A stretch of DNA of 64,000 nucleotides from Undaria pinnatifida (taxonomy: Eukaryota; Sar; Phaeophyceae; Laminariales; Alariaceae), in NCBI GenBank assembly GCA_012845835.1, contig JABAKD010000037.1, forward strand, positions 146,799 through 210,798, given 5' to 3'. Made by a program: the position numbers and the translations under genes. The notes under the pieces were generated by a model, which had not been told where the DNA came from, did not search any database, and was given only the letters and a program-made list of their open reading frames with translations. Positions 40,740 to 50,911 of this stretch are shown one piece after another (position 1 is the stretch's first letter; the number at the start of each line of letters is the position of its first letter).

Positions 40740-42014
40740 CTACTCCTCGAGAGCCCAGAGATCCTCGAGACGCTCGCGCCGACGGATCACCTTCGCACGA
40801 TCACCATCCACAAGCACCTCGGCAGGTCGCGCCCGACTGTTGTAGTTGGACGCCATGACGGCGCCGTAAGCACCGGCGCCGAGGACGGCCAGGTGATCCC
40901 CCCCCGCCAGCTCCGGCAGGCGCCGTCCCAACGCAAGGAAGTCGCCGCTCTCGCACACCGGACCAACCACATCGAAGGTCCGGCCACGATCCTCGCGGTC
41001 GTTCCGTCCCGGCGCGACGGGGTGCGCGGCGCTGTACAGCGACGGACGGATCAGGTCGTTCATTGCCCCATCCACGATGAGGAAGTTCCTGGCGCCGGCG
41101 GACTTCTCGCCGAGCACGGAGGTCAGGAGCACCCCCGCATCTCCCACCAGATAGCGGCCGGGTTCGAGCATCAGGTCGAGCCCGGTATCCGCGAGACGCG
41201 TCTGCACGGCGGCACCGAGCGCAGCGACGTCGAGCAACCCGCCGCCGTCGCCGTAGGCAATGCCGTACCCACCGCCCAGGTCGAAGTGGTCCACCCCGGC
41301 ACGTCGCTCCGGTGCTTCCCCCATGAACGCGAGCACCTTGTCGATGGCCTCCAGATACGGGGCCGGGGTGCGGATCTGGCTGCCCAGGTGAACGTGATAA
41401 CCCTTCAGCTCCAGCCACGGATCCGCCGCAATCCTCGCCACGACGTCGGGAGCCGCATCCAGCCCCACCCCGAACTTGTCGCCCTTCTTGCCGGTGCTGA
41501 TGTAGTCGTGGGTGTTCGCGTCGACGTCGGGATTGAGACGTAGCGCCAGAGGGGCCGGCTTCGACGCCGCCGCTCCGGCCGCAGACAGAACCTCGAGCTC
41601 GTGGGGAGACTCCAGGTTGAACGCGCGGATCCCAGCCTGCAGGGCGGCATCCACCTCCCACCGTTGCTTGGCCACCCCCGCCATCACCGCGCGCGCGGGA
41701 TCGATGCGGGCGGCCCGCACCCGGGCGAGCTCACCACCACTGACCAGGTCGAACCCCGCTCCCAGCTGCTCGAACAGGCGCAGAACGTGCAGGTTGCTGT
41801 TGGCCTTGACCGCGTAGCAGATGTGGGCTCGCTCGCCGAACGCGTCGCGCAGCGCGGCGAACCGCTCGCGCATTACGCCGGCGCTGTAGACGTAGGTCGG
41901 CGTGCCGAAGTCTCGCGCCAGAGCGTCGACGCCCACACCCTCCACGCTCAGCACGGCGTCCCGGTAGCAGATCTGCGCCACGTCGGACGCGGGGCACGGC
42001 ACGTCGCCGGTCAT
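40740..42014 (-). CDS. lysA: Diaminopimelate decarboxylase
   Basis: The 424-residue PLP enzyme converts meso-diaminopimelate to lysine. ICYAVKANSNLHVLRLFEQL holds the PLP lysine K70; GYHVHLGSQIRTPAPYLEAI, FDLGGGYGIAYGDGGG, LEPGRYLVGDAGVLL and DVVGPVCESGDFLALG are the expected barrel and dimer motifs. ATG at 42014 overlaps the stop of the sigma-factor gene (TGATG); the open frame upstream is shadow. The coupling of lysA to a FliA-like sigma factor is unusual and may be fortuitous gene packing. Confidence 0.95.
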   Translation of the reverse strand: MTGDVPCPASDVAQICYRDAVLSVEGVGVDALARDFGTPTYVYSAGVMRERFAALRDAFGERAHICYAVKANSNLHVLRLFEQLGAGFDLVSGGELARVRAARIDPARAVMAGVAKQRWEVDAALQAGIRAFNLESPHELEVLSAAGAAASKPAPLALRLNPDVDANTHDYISTGKKGDKFGVGLDAAPDVVARIAADPWLELKGYHVHLGSQIRTPAPYLEAIDKVLAFMGEAPERRAGVDHFDLGGGYGIAYGDGGGLLDVAALGAAVQTRLADTGLDLMLEPGRYLVGDAGVLLTSVLGEKSAGARNFLIVDGAMNDLIRPSLYSAAHPVAPGRNDREDRGRTFDVVGPVCESGDFLALGRRLPELAGGDHLAVLGAGAYGAVMASNYNSRARPAEVLVDGDRAKVIRRRERLEDLWALEE

Positions 42015-42802
42015 CAGCCTTCCACTAGACGATGCTTGAGCCGCTCCATCACCCGACCGTGGATCTGACAGATCCGACTGGCGGACAGACGGAGGCGGCG
42101 CGCGACCTCTTTGCCACTCATGCCTTCGAGGTAGTGCATTCGCAGCACCTTCCACTCGATGGGCTGAAGACTGTCCCGCACCTTCTCGACCATCTCCTGG
42201 CGGTCCAGGGCATCGATCGGTGACTCCACGCCCTCATCGGCAATCGACTCGACCGCGTCGAGACCACTCTCCACGTCGCCGTCGTCGCCCAGGCGACGCA
42301 GCCGGGCACCGCCGTAGTTGCGGCGCAGCTGCGAGACCGTGACCCCGAGGGCCTCGGCGATCTCCGCCTCGCCTGGCTCACGACCGAGATCCTGCCGCAG
42401 GCGCACCCGCACCTGCTCACGCTCGCGGAGCCGACGTCGGAACAGGCGCGGCAGATAGTCCATGTTGCGCAGCTCGTCGAGCATGGCCCCGCGCACGCGG
42501 AGCCGCATGAACGCCAGGAAATGCGCATTGCGCTCGGATTGGAAGCCGTCGATCGCCTGGATCAGGCCCCACATGCCCGCGTGCTCGAGATCGGCGACGT
42601 CCACGCTGCGCGGCAGGCGCAGAGACAACGAACGCGCCATGTTCGAAACGATGCTGCGGTAGCGCTCGACGAGCTGGTTACGAACGCTCACTTCGCGCGA
42701 ACGCTGATAGCGCTCGAGCAGCGTCTCACCCTTGCGCGCGCGACCGCGTTGGCTACCGCCGCTCGTCGCCGGGTCTCCCGCATCTTGCTCGACGGTCTTC
42801 AT
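42014..42802 (-). CDS. FliA/WhiG-type alternative sigma factor
   Basis: The 262-residue sigma-70 family protein has region 2 (RNQLVERYRSIVSNMARSLS, VDVADLEHAGMWGLIQAID and FQSERNAHFLAFMRLRVRGA), region 3 (RLRQDLGREPGEAEIAEALG) and region 4 (LQPIEWKVLRMHYLEGMSGK, then EVARRLRLSASRICQIHGRV). This is the sigma-28 layout used for motility or stress genes. ATG at 42802 (MKTVEQDAG) is chosen; a longer frame to 42988 is possible but crosses the palindrome at 42889. No flagellar gene is in the window, so its regulon cannot be inferred. Confidence 0.9.
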   Translation of the reverse strand: MKTVEQDAGDPATSGGSQRGRARKGETLLERYQRSREVSVRNQLVERYRSIVSNMARSLSLRLPRSVDVADLEHAGMWGLIQAIDGFQSERNAHFLAFMRLRVRGAMLDELRNMDYLPRLFRRRLREREQVRVRLRQDLGREPGEAEIAEALGVTVSQLRRNYGGARLRRLGDDGDVESGLDAVESIADEGVESPIDALDRQEMVEKVRDSLQPIEWKVLRMHYLEGMSGKEVARRLRLSASRICQIHGRVMERLKHRLVEG

Positions 42803-42888
42803 CTGTTCCGACCTTCGCACCACTTCGCCCACCGATCTCTGTCGTGTTCTGCGTGCGTCGCGCATCGTTGCGTGACACTGCGCGCACA

Positions 42889-42904
42889 CCGAAAACGTTT
42901 TCGG
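42889..42904. promoter_or_regulatory. 16-bp perfect palindrome, LacI-type operator candidate
   Basis: CCGAAAACGTTTTCGG is a perfect 16-base palindrome with the central CG and A/T-rich arms seen in LacI/PurR/CcpA-family operators. It lies 87 bases upstream of the sigma-factor ATG, in a 203-base gap between ybeY and the sigma gene that is visibly less GC-rich than its surroundings. Confidence 0.55.
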
Positions 42905-43005
42905 ACAATGGCGGAGTGTAACCAAACCACTGCTCACCGCAATCGACTCTTCTGTGGTCGAACTACAGAAAAAGTCGACGCGACGCATTGCGCGCTGCGA
43001 CGACG

Positions 43006-43452
43006 TCAGTCTTTGTCAACGTCGCGCACTCGCAGTTCGAGTGCATCGAGAACACTGCGTTCGGCGTCTCGCATGCGCACGCGATCGCCCTCATCGATGT
43101 CGTCGTAGCCGCACACGTGCAGCAGTCCGTGCACGATGTAGAGCGCAACTTCGGCATGCACATCGTGACTCGAACGGGTGGCCTCGCGCGCCGCAGTTTC
43201 CACACTCACGACGAGTTCTGCACCGTCGTCGAGCTCGAATGAAATGACGTCGGTCGGCGTCGGGTCGTCGAGAAACTCGCCGTGAATCCGCGCAATCTCC
43301 GCATCGTCAGTCAGCAGGATCGACACCGGAAGATCAGGCCGTTCCGCGTGCTGTCGAACCGCCGACACGATGCGTTCGATCAGCGCCACCGGCGTCTTAG
43401 GATCGCCTCGATCCGTGACAGCAACGCTCGTATCCCGCCCGAAACCGGTCAC
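43006..43452 (-). CDS. ybeY: rRNA maturation endonuclease YbeY
   Basis: The 148-residue metallo-endoribonuclease matures 16S rRNA 3' ends and takes part in ribosome quality control. LPVSILLTDDAEIARIHGEF, DDPTPTDVISFEL and the zinc motif YIVHGLLHVCGYDDIDEGD are clear. The usual H-G-x-x-H-x5-H motif keeps the first two histidines, but the third is aspartate. ATG at 43452 overlaps the phoH stop (ATGA), the classical phoH-ybeY pairing. Last gene of the purA-uppS-cdsA-phoH-ybeY operon. Confidence 0.93.
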   Translation of the reverse strand: MTGFGRDTSVAVTDRGDPKTPVALIERIVSAVRQHAERPDLPVSILLTDDAEIARIHGEFLDDPTPTDVISFELDDGAELVVSVETAAREATRSSHDVHAEVALYIVHGLLHVCGYDDIDEGDRVRMRDAERSVLDALELRVRDVDKD

Positions 43453-44435
43453 TTGGAACCGGGGCGGCGACGACGGGCCTGGGCACCCGCGACGTCCTCG
43501 TAGGCGCGGATGATGCGCTGAACGACGCGGTGGCGCACCACGTCCTCCTCCTTCAGCTGCACCACTTCGATGCCATCCACACGACCGAGACGGCGCACCG
43601 CGTCGGACAATCCCGACGGCACGCGATCGGGTAGGTCGACCTGGGTGGGGTCACCGGTGACCACCATGCGAGACCCTTCACCCATGCGCGTCAGGAACAT
43701 CATCATCTGAGGGATGGTGGTGTTCTGACCCTCGTCCAGGATGACGAACGCATCGTTGAGGGTGCGGCCGCGCATGTAGGCCAGCGGGCACACCTCGACG
43801 ACCTCGGTCTCGAGCCAACGGTTCTGCGTTCGCTCGTCGAGAAGGTCGCGCAGCGCGTCGTAGAGAGGGCGCAGATACGGGTCGACCTTGGCCTGAAAAT
43901 CTCCGGGGAGAAATCCGAGTTTTTCACCGGCTTCGACGGCCGGACGCACCAGAACGATGCGCCGACACTCGCCGAGTCGCACCGCTTCGACTGCAACTGC
44001 AACGGCGAGATAGGTCTTCCCTGTGCCCGCCGGACCAACACCGAACACCACATCGCGCTGGCGCAACGCCTCGAGGTAGCGCTCCTGTCCGGGCGTGCGC
44101 GCCTTGATGACCTTGAACTTGCCAGCGGTCACCGGTTCCGGCGTGGAGTCGATCGGTTGGGGGGCCGATACCCCCGCCGCCATGCCCAGCCGGCGCGACA
44201 CCTGCGCGGGTCCCAGATGGTCGCCCCGACGCAGGTCGCCCAGCGCTTCGTCGAGCACTTCGCGCACGATGGTGACCTGGGCAGACTCACCCAGAAGTCG
44301 GAGCGCTCCATCGCGCACCAACACATTCACGGAGTAGAGCTCGCGAATGAGCCGGGCGTTGCTGTCCAGCGGGCCAAGAAGCGTGCGCGCCTCCTCGACA
44401 CTCTCCAGATCGATTGTGAAGTCCGCGTCGGTCAC
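43449..44435 (-). CDS. phoH: PhoH-like ATPase (YbeZ)
   Basis: The 328-residue P-loop ATPase pairs with YbeY in RNA metabolism. VVFGVGPAGTGKTYLAVAVA is Walker A, RIVLVRPAVEAGEKLGFLPG and YLRPLYDALRDLL are PhoH landmarks, and DAFVILDEGQNTTIPQMMMF is Walker B. An N-terminal KH-like region (FTIDLESVEEARTLLGPLDS) binds RNA in this family. GTG at 44435 overlaps the cdsA stop (GTGA). The extra C-terminal arginine-rich tail (AQARRRRPGSK) is short. Confidence 0.94.
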   Translation of the reverse strand: MTDADFTIDLESVEEARTLLGPLDSNARLIRELYSVNVLVRDGALRLLGESAQVTIVREVLDEALGDLRRGDHLGPAQVSRRLGMAAGVSAPQPIDSTPEPVTAGKFKVIKARTPGQERYLEALRQRDVVFGVGPAGTGKTYLAVAVAVEAVRLGECRRIVLVRPAVEAGEKLGFLPGDFQAKVDPYLRPLYDALRDLLDERTQNRWLETEVVEVCPLAYMRGRTLNDAFVILDEGQNTTIPQMMMFLTRMGEGSRMVVTGDPTQVDLPDRVPSGLSDAVRRLGRVDGIEVVQLKEEDVVRHRVVQRIIRAYEDVAGAQARRRRPGSK

Positions 44436-45312
44436 GTGAGTCGGATGAGGATGAGGAACCACACCGGCAGGCTGAACAACAGGCTGTCGACCAGGTCCAG
44501 GATGCCACCATGGGCGGGGAGGAGGGAAGAGGAATCCTTCACCCCACACCTTCGCTTGAGCAGGCTCTCGATCAGGTCGCCCGTCTGCGTCGTGAAGTTG
44601 AGCGCGATCCCGGTGGCCAGCACACCCCACCACGGGATGTCGATGACCGGGAGGGACGAGGTCCCTGCGGGCACGTCCATGTGGAGCAACGGCCCTTCCA
44701 GCAGGAACGCCAACCCGACGGAGAACGCGAGACTACCCATTCCGCCTTCCCACGTCTTACCCGGGCTGATGTGCGGGATCATCTTGTGCCGCCCGCAGGC
44801 GATGCCCACCAGGTAGGCGCCGATGTCGCCGCCCTTGCAGACCAGGATCACGTAGATCAGCGACGGCAGGTGGCGGAAGCAGATGCCCTGGGCCAGGAAC
44901 ATCGGCCACGCGATGAACACGAACCCGAGCATCGTCGCGCCCTGCAGTTCGAGCCCACGCTCGAACCGGTCCTTCTTGAGCGAGCGCAGCGCCAACGGGA
45001 ACAGCAGCGCCAGGGTGGCCACAACCAGGGGGTAGAGCTCGTGGTCGAGGCGCGTCCACTGGAACGGGAACGAGGCGATGACGAGGGCGACCGTGAACGT
45101 GAGCAGAGTCTTGCCAGCCACGTGGAACTTACCGTGGCGCAGCATCGCGACGTATTCGTGCGTGCCCCCGACAGCCAGGAGCGCCAGCAATCCCGCCGAC
45201 AGACTCCCCCGGCGCAATCCGGTCCACTCGCCGAAGTCCGCCCAGAACACCAGGCCGACCACCGCCAGCATCAGCGGCCCGAAGATGAACCGCGTGCCCA
45301 ACTCGGACTTGC

Positions 45313-45316
<4 letters not shown>
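44432..45316 (-). CDS. cdsA: Phosphatidate cytidylyltransferase
   Basis: The 294-residue membrane enzyme makes CDP-diacylglycerol, the precursor of all phospholipids. About eight membrane helices are visible, and the family signature near the C-terminus reads VKDSSSLLPAHGGILDLVDS, with KDSG.l.PGHGG.lDR.Ds expected; here the R is a L. Mid-protein KMIPHISPGKTWEGGMGSLA is the second conserved block. ATG at 45316 overlaps the uppS stop by 4 bases (ATGA). Inner membrane. Confidence 0.94.
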
Positions 45317-47622
<2,306 letters not shown>

Positions 47623-48666
47623 ATGACGCAGCACCACGACGAGCGACACGCCGAGTCCGTTCTCGCCCTCGCCGAGACGTTCCAGGCCCGGGTTCTCCCC
47701 GCCCTGCTGCGGCGCCTGTGCGCCTGGCGGGGACTGCCGTCGGCCACGCGCGCCGACCTGACCGAGGAGATCCGGCAGGAGGTTGCCCTCGACTGTCTCG
47801 CGCGGTCTGACGAAGTCATCGCTCTCGACCCCACGGCGCGCCACGCGCGATGGATGCGCCTCGCGGAGCGCATCGCCTACCAACTGTGCGTCGGCCCGGA
47901 GCGTCGCCGGTCCCACGTTCCGACCGACACGTTCCCCAGCGCCGAGCAGCGCCCGGCGGATGAGACGCTCCCCGACGACGTGCGCGAACACGCGCGCGAA
48001 CTCCAGCACCGGGCGGTCCATCTACAGAACGGCCGCGTGAGCATGAAGGCGACGGGCGAGGCCTGGGGAGTGCACCCGCGACGGGTGCGCGCCCGCGCCG
48101 CGGAGCTGGCAGACCACCTCGGACGCGGCGATGGCTATGTCTCCTTCTGGCAACGCCGACTGGTGGAAGCACTGGCGGGATTGGCCGCCGACCGTCTGCG
48201 CGACGAGGGACACGTTCGCCTGTGGGCCGAGTCCCACCGCCGCCGCCCAGACCCCGCCGGCCAGGCCCGCCGCATTCGCCGCATCCGCGGAATGATCGGG
48301 AGTTACCCGCTCCGAGAACCCGTGCGTCGCGCCATCGCAGCGGTCACCGGGACCCGCGCACACCGGATGGCCGCAAGCAAGCTGCTCGACACCGCGCGCA
48401 TGGTGGCGCCCGACGACCCCACCGTACTGCTGTGGCGCTTCGAAGCCGCCATCGCCGAGGGCGACCACCGCGAGGCCGCCCGCTGCCTGCGCGACGCGCG
48501 CCTGTGCGGGGCCGATCCGGTGGCGGTGGTGCTCGCGCGGGCCCGCCTGCTCGAAGCGCGGGATCACTTGGAGCGCGTCCCCCGGCTACTGCGGCGCGCC
48601 CATCGCCGGCACGGGGCGGATCCCCGGATCCCCCACGTGCTGCACGCGCTGGAACAGACGGCATGA
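47623..48666 (+). CDS. Sigma-like helical protein fused to TPR-like repeats
   Basis: The 347-residue protein has no family I can name. The N-terminal 120 residues (VLPALLRRLCAWRGLPSATR, ADLTEEIRQEVALDCLARSD, ARHARWMRLAERIAYQLCVG) resemble region 2 of ECF-type sigma factors. Residues about 135-165 (VSMKATGEAWGVHPRRVRAR) look like a helix-turn-helix, and the C-terminal half (ASKLLDTARMVAPDDPTVLL, GDHREAARCLRDARLCGADP) is TPR-like. The protein may be a sigma-like or DNA-binding regulator with a protein-interaction tail. AGGAGG seven bases upstream of the ATG is the best ribosome site seen in the window. Confidence 0.6.
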   Translation: MTQHHDERHAESVLALAETFQARVLPALLRRLCAWRGLPSATRADLTEEIRQEVALDCLARSDEVIALDPTARHARWMRLAERIAYQLCVGPERRRSHVPTDTFPSAEQRPADETLPDDVREHARELQHRAVHLQNGRVSMKATGEAWGVHPRRVRARAAELADHLGRGDGYVSFWQRRLVEALAGLAADRLRDEGHVRLWAESHRRRPDPAGQARRIRRIRGMIGSYPLREPVRRAIAAVTGTRAHRMAASKLLDTARMVAPDDPTVLLWRFEAAIAEGDHREAARCLRDARLCGADPVAVVLARARLLEARDHLERVPRLLRRAHRRHGADPRIPHVLHALEQTA

Positions 48667-48673
48667 TGGGGCT

Positions 48674-49141
48674 GTGAACCACAGCGCGAAATCGCTCTCG
48701 ACATCGCTGCCCCTCGGCCTCGTTCTTACCACAATCGCCCTGGCCACCGGGGCGTGCGACTGGGGACACGACCGAGAGCCGTTCGCCAAGCAGATGGGCG
48801 AAGGCACGCTCGCGCCGGAACGTGAGCTGCAGCTCCTGCAGGACACGGCCGAGATGGCGGCGGCGCACCGGAGGCTTCTGGAGAACGTGCCGACATCGGA
48901 CCTCGAGAAGAAGCGGCGCGAATGGGGTTTGGCCTTCTGCACCGCCACTGTGCGCGCCATCGAGAACCAGGACTACGTCCTCCACGAGGTCTCAGAGCAC
49001 TTCGAAAACCATTTCGACGATCGCTACGCCACGTTCACGGTGCAGGCCTACGTCGACGAGTCCGATCGACAGATGGCGCTCACCCTGCCCTTCCTCAAGG
49101 TCGGCAATCCGTGGCTCGAGAACGGCGGCGCCCCGCACTGA
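48674..49141 (+). CDS. Putative lipoprotein
   Basis: The 155-residue protein starts from GTG 48674 and has a signal sequence LPLGLVLTTIALATGAC ending in a lipobox cysteine. The mature part has a long amphipathic helix (LLQDTAEMAAAHRRLLENVP) and a small alpha/beta region (FCTATVRAIENQDYVLHEVS, RYATFTVQAYVDESDRQMAL). No family recognised. It begins 8 bases after the sigma-like gene, so the two form an operon. Confidence 0.6.
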   Translation: MNHSAKSLSTSLPLGLVLTTIALATGACDWGHDREPFAKQMGEGTLAPERELQLLQDTAEMAAAHRRLLENVPTSDLEKKRREWGLAFCTATVRAIENQDYVLHEVSEHFENHFDDRYATFTVQAYVDESDRQMALTLPFLKVGNPWLENGGAPH

Positions 49142-49174
49142 CCACGAGCCCGCAGACCTCTCCAACCTGGTACG

Positions 49175-50743
49175 CTAGGTGCGCCGAGCCTTGCCGTAGC
49201 CACCGCCGCCCGGGGTCTCCACCGTCACCGCGTCCCCGACGTCGAGCGAGAACTCGGTTTTGCCCGGGTGCGCCTCCAACCGGCGCTTCCCCGCACGGCG
49301 AACGCGCAGGCGACCCGCGGCACCCTCGCCACCGCCCTTCGCACCGCGAGGCCCGCGCTCATGTCGTTCGGCGAGCAGGGAGACCTGCACCGGTTCCAGT
49401 GCCACGACCTCCTTGATCAGGCCATCCCCTCCCCGATGTCGACCGGCCCCGCCACTCCGTGACCGGATGCCGAGGCGGGTCACCCGCAGGGGCAGTCGCC
49501 GCTCGCACTCCTCGACCGGTGTGTTGCGGGTGTTCGTCATATGGGTCTGTAGCGCCGACGCACCATCGCCGTGCCCACCGGCCCCAGCGCCACCCGGAAG
49601 GGTCTCGTAGGTCGCGAAGTCGCCGGTGTGGCCACCGATGCAGAGGTTGGTCATCGTGCCCGCAGACGATGCGGGCACGAGTTGCGGCGCGGCCTTCGCC
49701 ACGGCCTGCAACACCACGTCCACCAGGCGCTGACTGGTCTCGACGTTGCCCCCCGCCACCGGTGCGGGGTGGAGCGGATCCACCAGGGACCCCGGTCGCG
49801 TGACGACGTCGAGCAGACGGAACAACCCATCGTTCGTCGGCAGACGCGAAGGGCACAGACACCGGAGCACGTAGACGCAGGCCGCGATGGTGATGGAGCG
49901 ATTGGCGTTGATCCCACCCATCGCCTGATCCGCGGTTCGAGAGAAGTCGAACCGCATGCGACCCTTTGCGATCGCCAGCTCCACGGCGAGGTCGAACGGG
50001 CCGTTCCCGGCACCGTCGCTCTCCATGATGTCCTTGGCGCTCCAGGTCCCCTCGGGCAGACCGGCGATCTCGGCCCCCGCGAGGCGTTCCGTGTAGTCCA
50101 TGAGGTGACCCGCGTAGCGAGTGACCTCGCGCGCGCCGAGCTGTGCCTCGAGCTCGCCCAGCCGCTGCTCGGCCACCCGAACGCAGGCCTCCTGAGCGCG
50201 CAGGTCGGCCATGCGTTCGGGCGCGCCACGGACGTTCGCGGCAATCAGTGCCCACACGTCGCGCTGTTCCTGATCCCGGCGACGCAGGTGGACGGGCGGC
50301 AGGACCAGGCCCTCGGCGATGAGGTCGACGGCGAGCCCCATGCTCCCTGGCGTCGAGCCGCCGATGTCGGCGTGGTGGGCGCGACACAGTAGGAACCATC
50401 GCGGGGCGCGCGCGCCCCTCGCGAACACCGGCCGCACCAGGGTCACGTCCGGCAAGTGGGTACCACCACGGTAGGGGTCGTTGACGATCGCGGTGTCGCC
50501 CGGCGCAAGGTCGAGTTCGGAACGCACGGCCTCCACCGCCGCGGCGGCGCTCCCGAGGTGCACCGGAATGTGCGCCGCCTGCCCCACGAGCCGACCTTCG
50601 CCATCGAACAGGGCGACGGAGAAGTCCCGGCGCTCTCGAATGTTCGGACTGATCGCCGACCGCTGCAGGACCGTCCCCGCCTCTTCGCACACAGCGGCGA
50701 GGAGGTGATGGACGACTTCGAGGCGAACGGGATCAACGGGCAT
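49175..50743 (-). CDS. Hydantoinase B/oxoprolinase family protein
   Basis: The 522-residue protein is the HyuB-type subunit. [94 protein letters not shown] and [20 protein letters not shown] are all standard. The family usually works with HyuA in ATP-dependent opening of hydantoins, 5-oxoproline or acetone/acetophenone carboxylation, but no HyuA-like gene is adjacent, so the partner is elsewhere or absent. The glycine-rich C-terminus ends [15 protein letters not shown], as is usual. ATG at 50743. Confidence 0.88.
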   Translation of the reverse strand: MPVDPVRLEVVHHLLAAVCEEAGTVLQRSAISPNIRERRDFSVALFDGEGRLVGQAAHIPVHLGSAAAAVEAVRSELDLAPGDTAIVNDPYRGGTHLPDVTLVRPVFARGARAPRWFLLCRAHHADIGGSTPGSMGLAVDLIAEGLVLPPVHLRRRDQEQRDVWALIAANVRGAPERMADLRAQEACVRVAEQRLGELEAQLGAREVTRYAGHLMDYTERLAGAEIAGLPEGTWSAKDIMESDGAGNGPFDLAVELAIAKGRMRFDFSRTADQAMGGINANRSITIAACVYVLRCLCPSRLPTNDGLFRLLDVVTRPGSLVDPLHPAPVAGGNVETSQRLVDVVLQAVAKAAPQLVPASSAGTMTNLCIGGHTGDFATYETLPGGAGAGGHGDGASALQTHMTNTRNTPVEECERRLPLRVTRLGIRSRSGGAGRHRGGDGLIKEVVALEPVQVSLLAERHERGPRGAKGGGEGAAGRLRVRRAGKRRLEAHPGKTEFSLDVGDAVTVETPGGGGYGKARRT

Positions 50744-50911
50744 AGGCGAATCACACGTCGGAGTGACTCGCGACACAACGGCCGCGACGTCAAATCAACG
50801 CCGGCGAGATGCCGACAGGCGAGTGACAGCAAGCCGCCGCACCCCACCGCACGGGAACCGCTACCATCCGACGACCACTTACTTTTGCTGTTCTCTCACC
50901 ATCGACACTCC

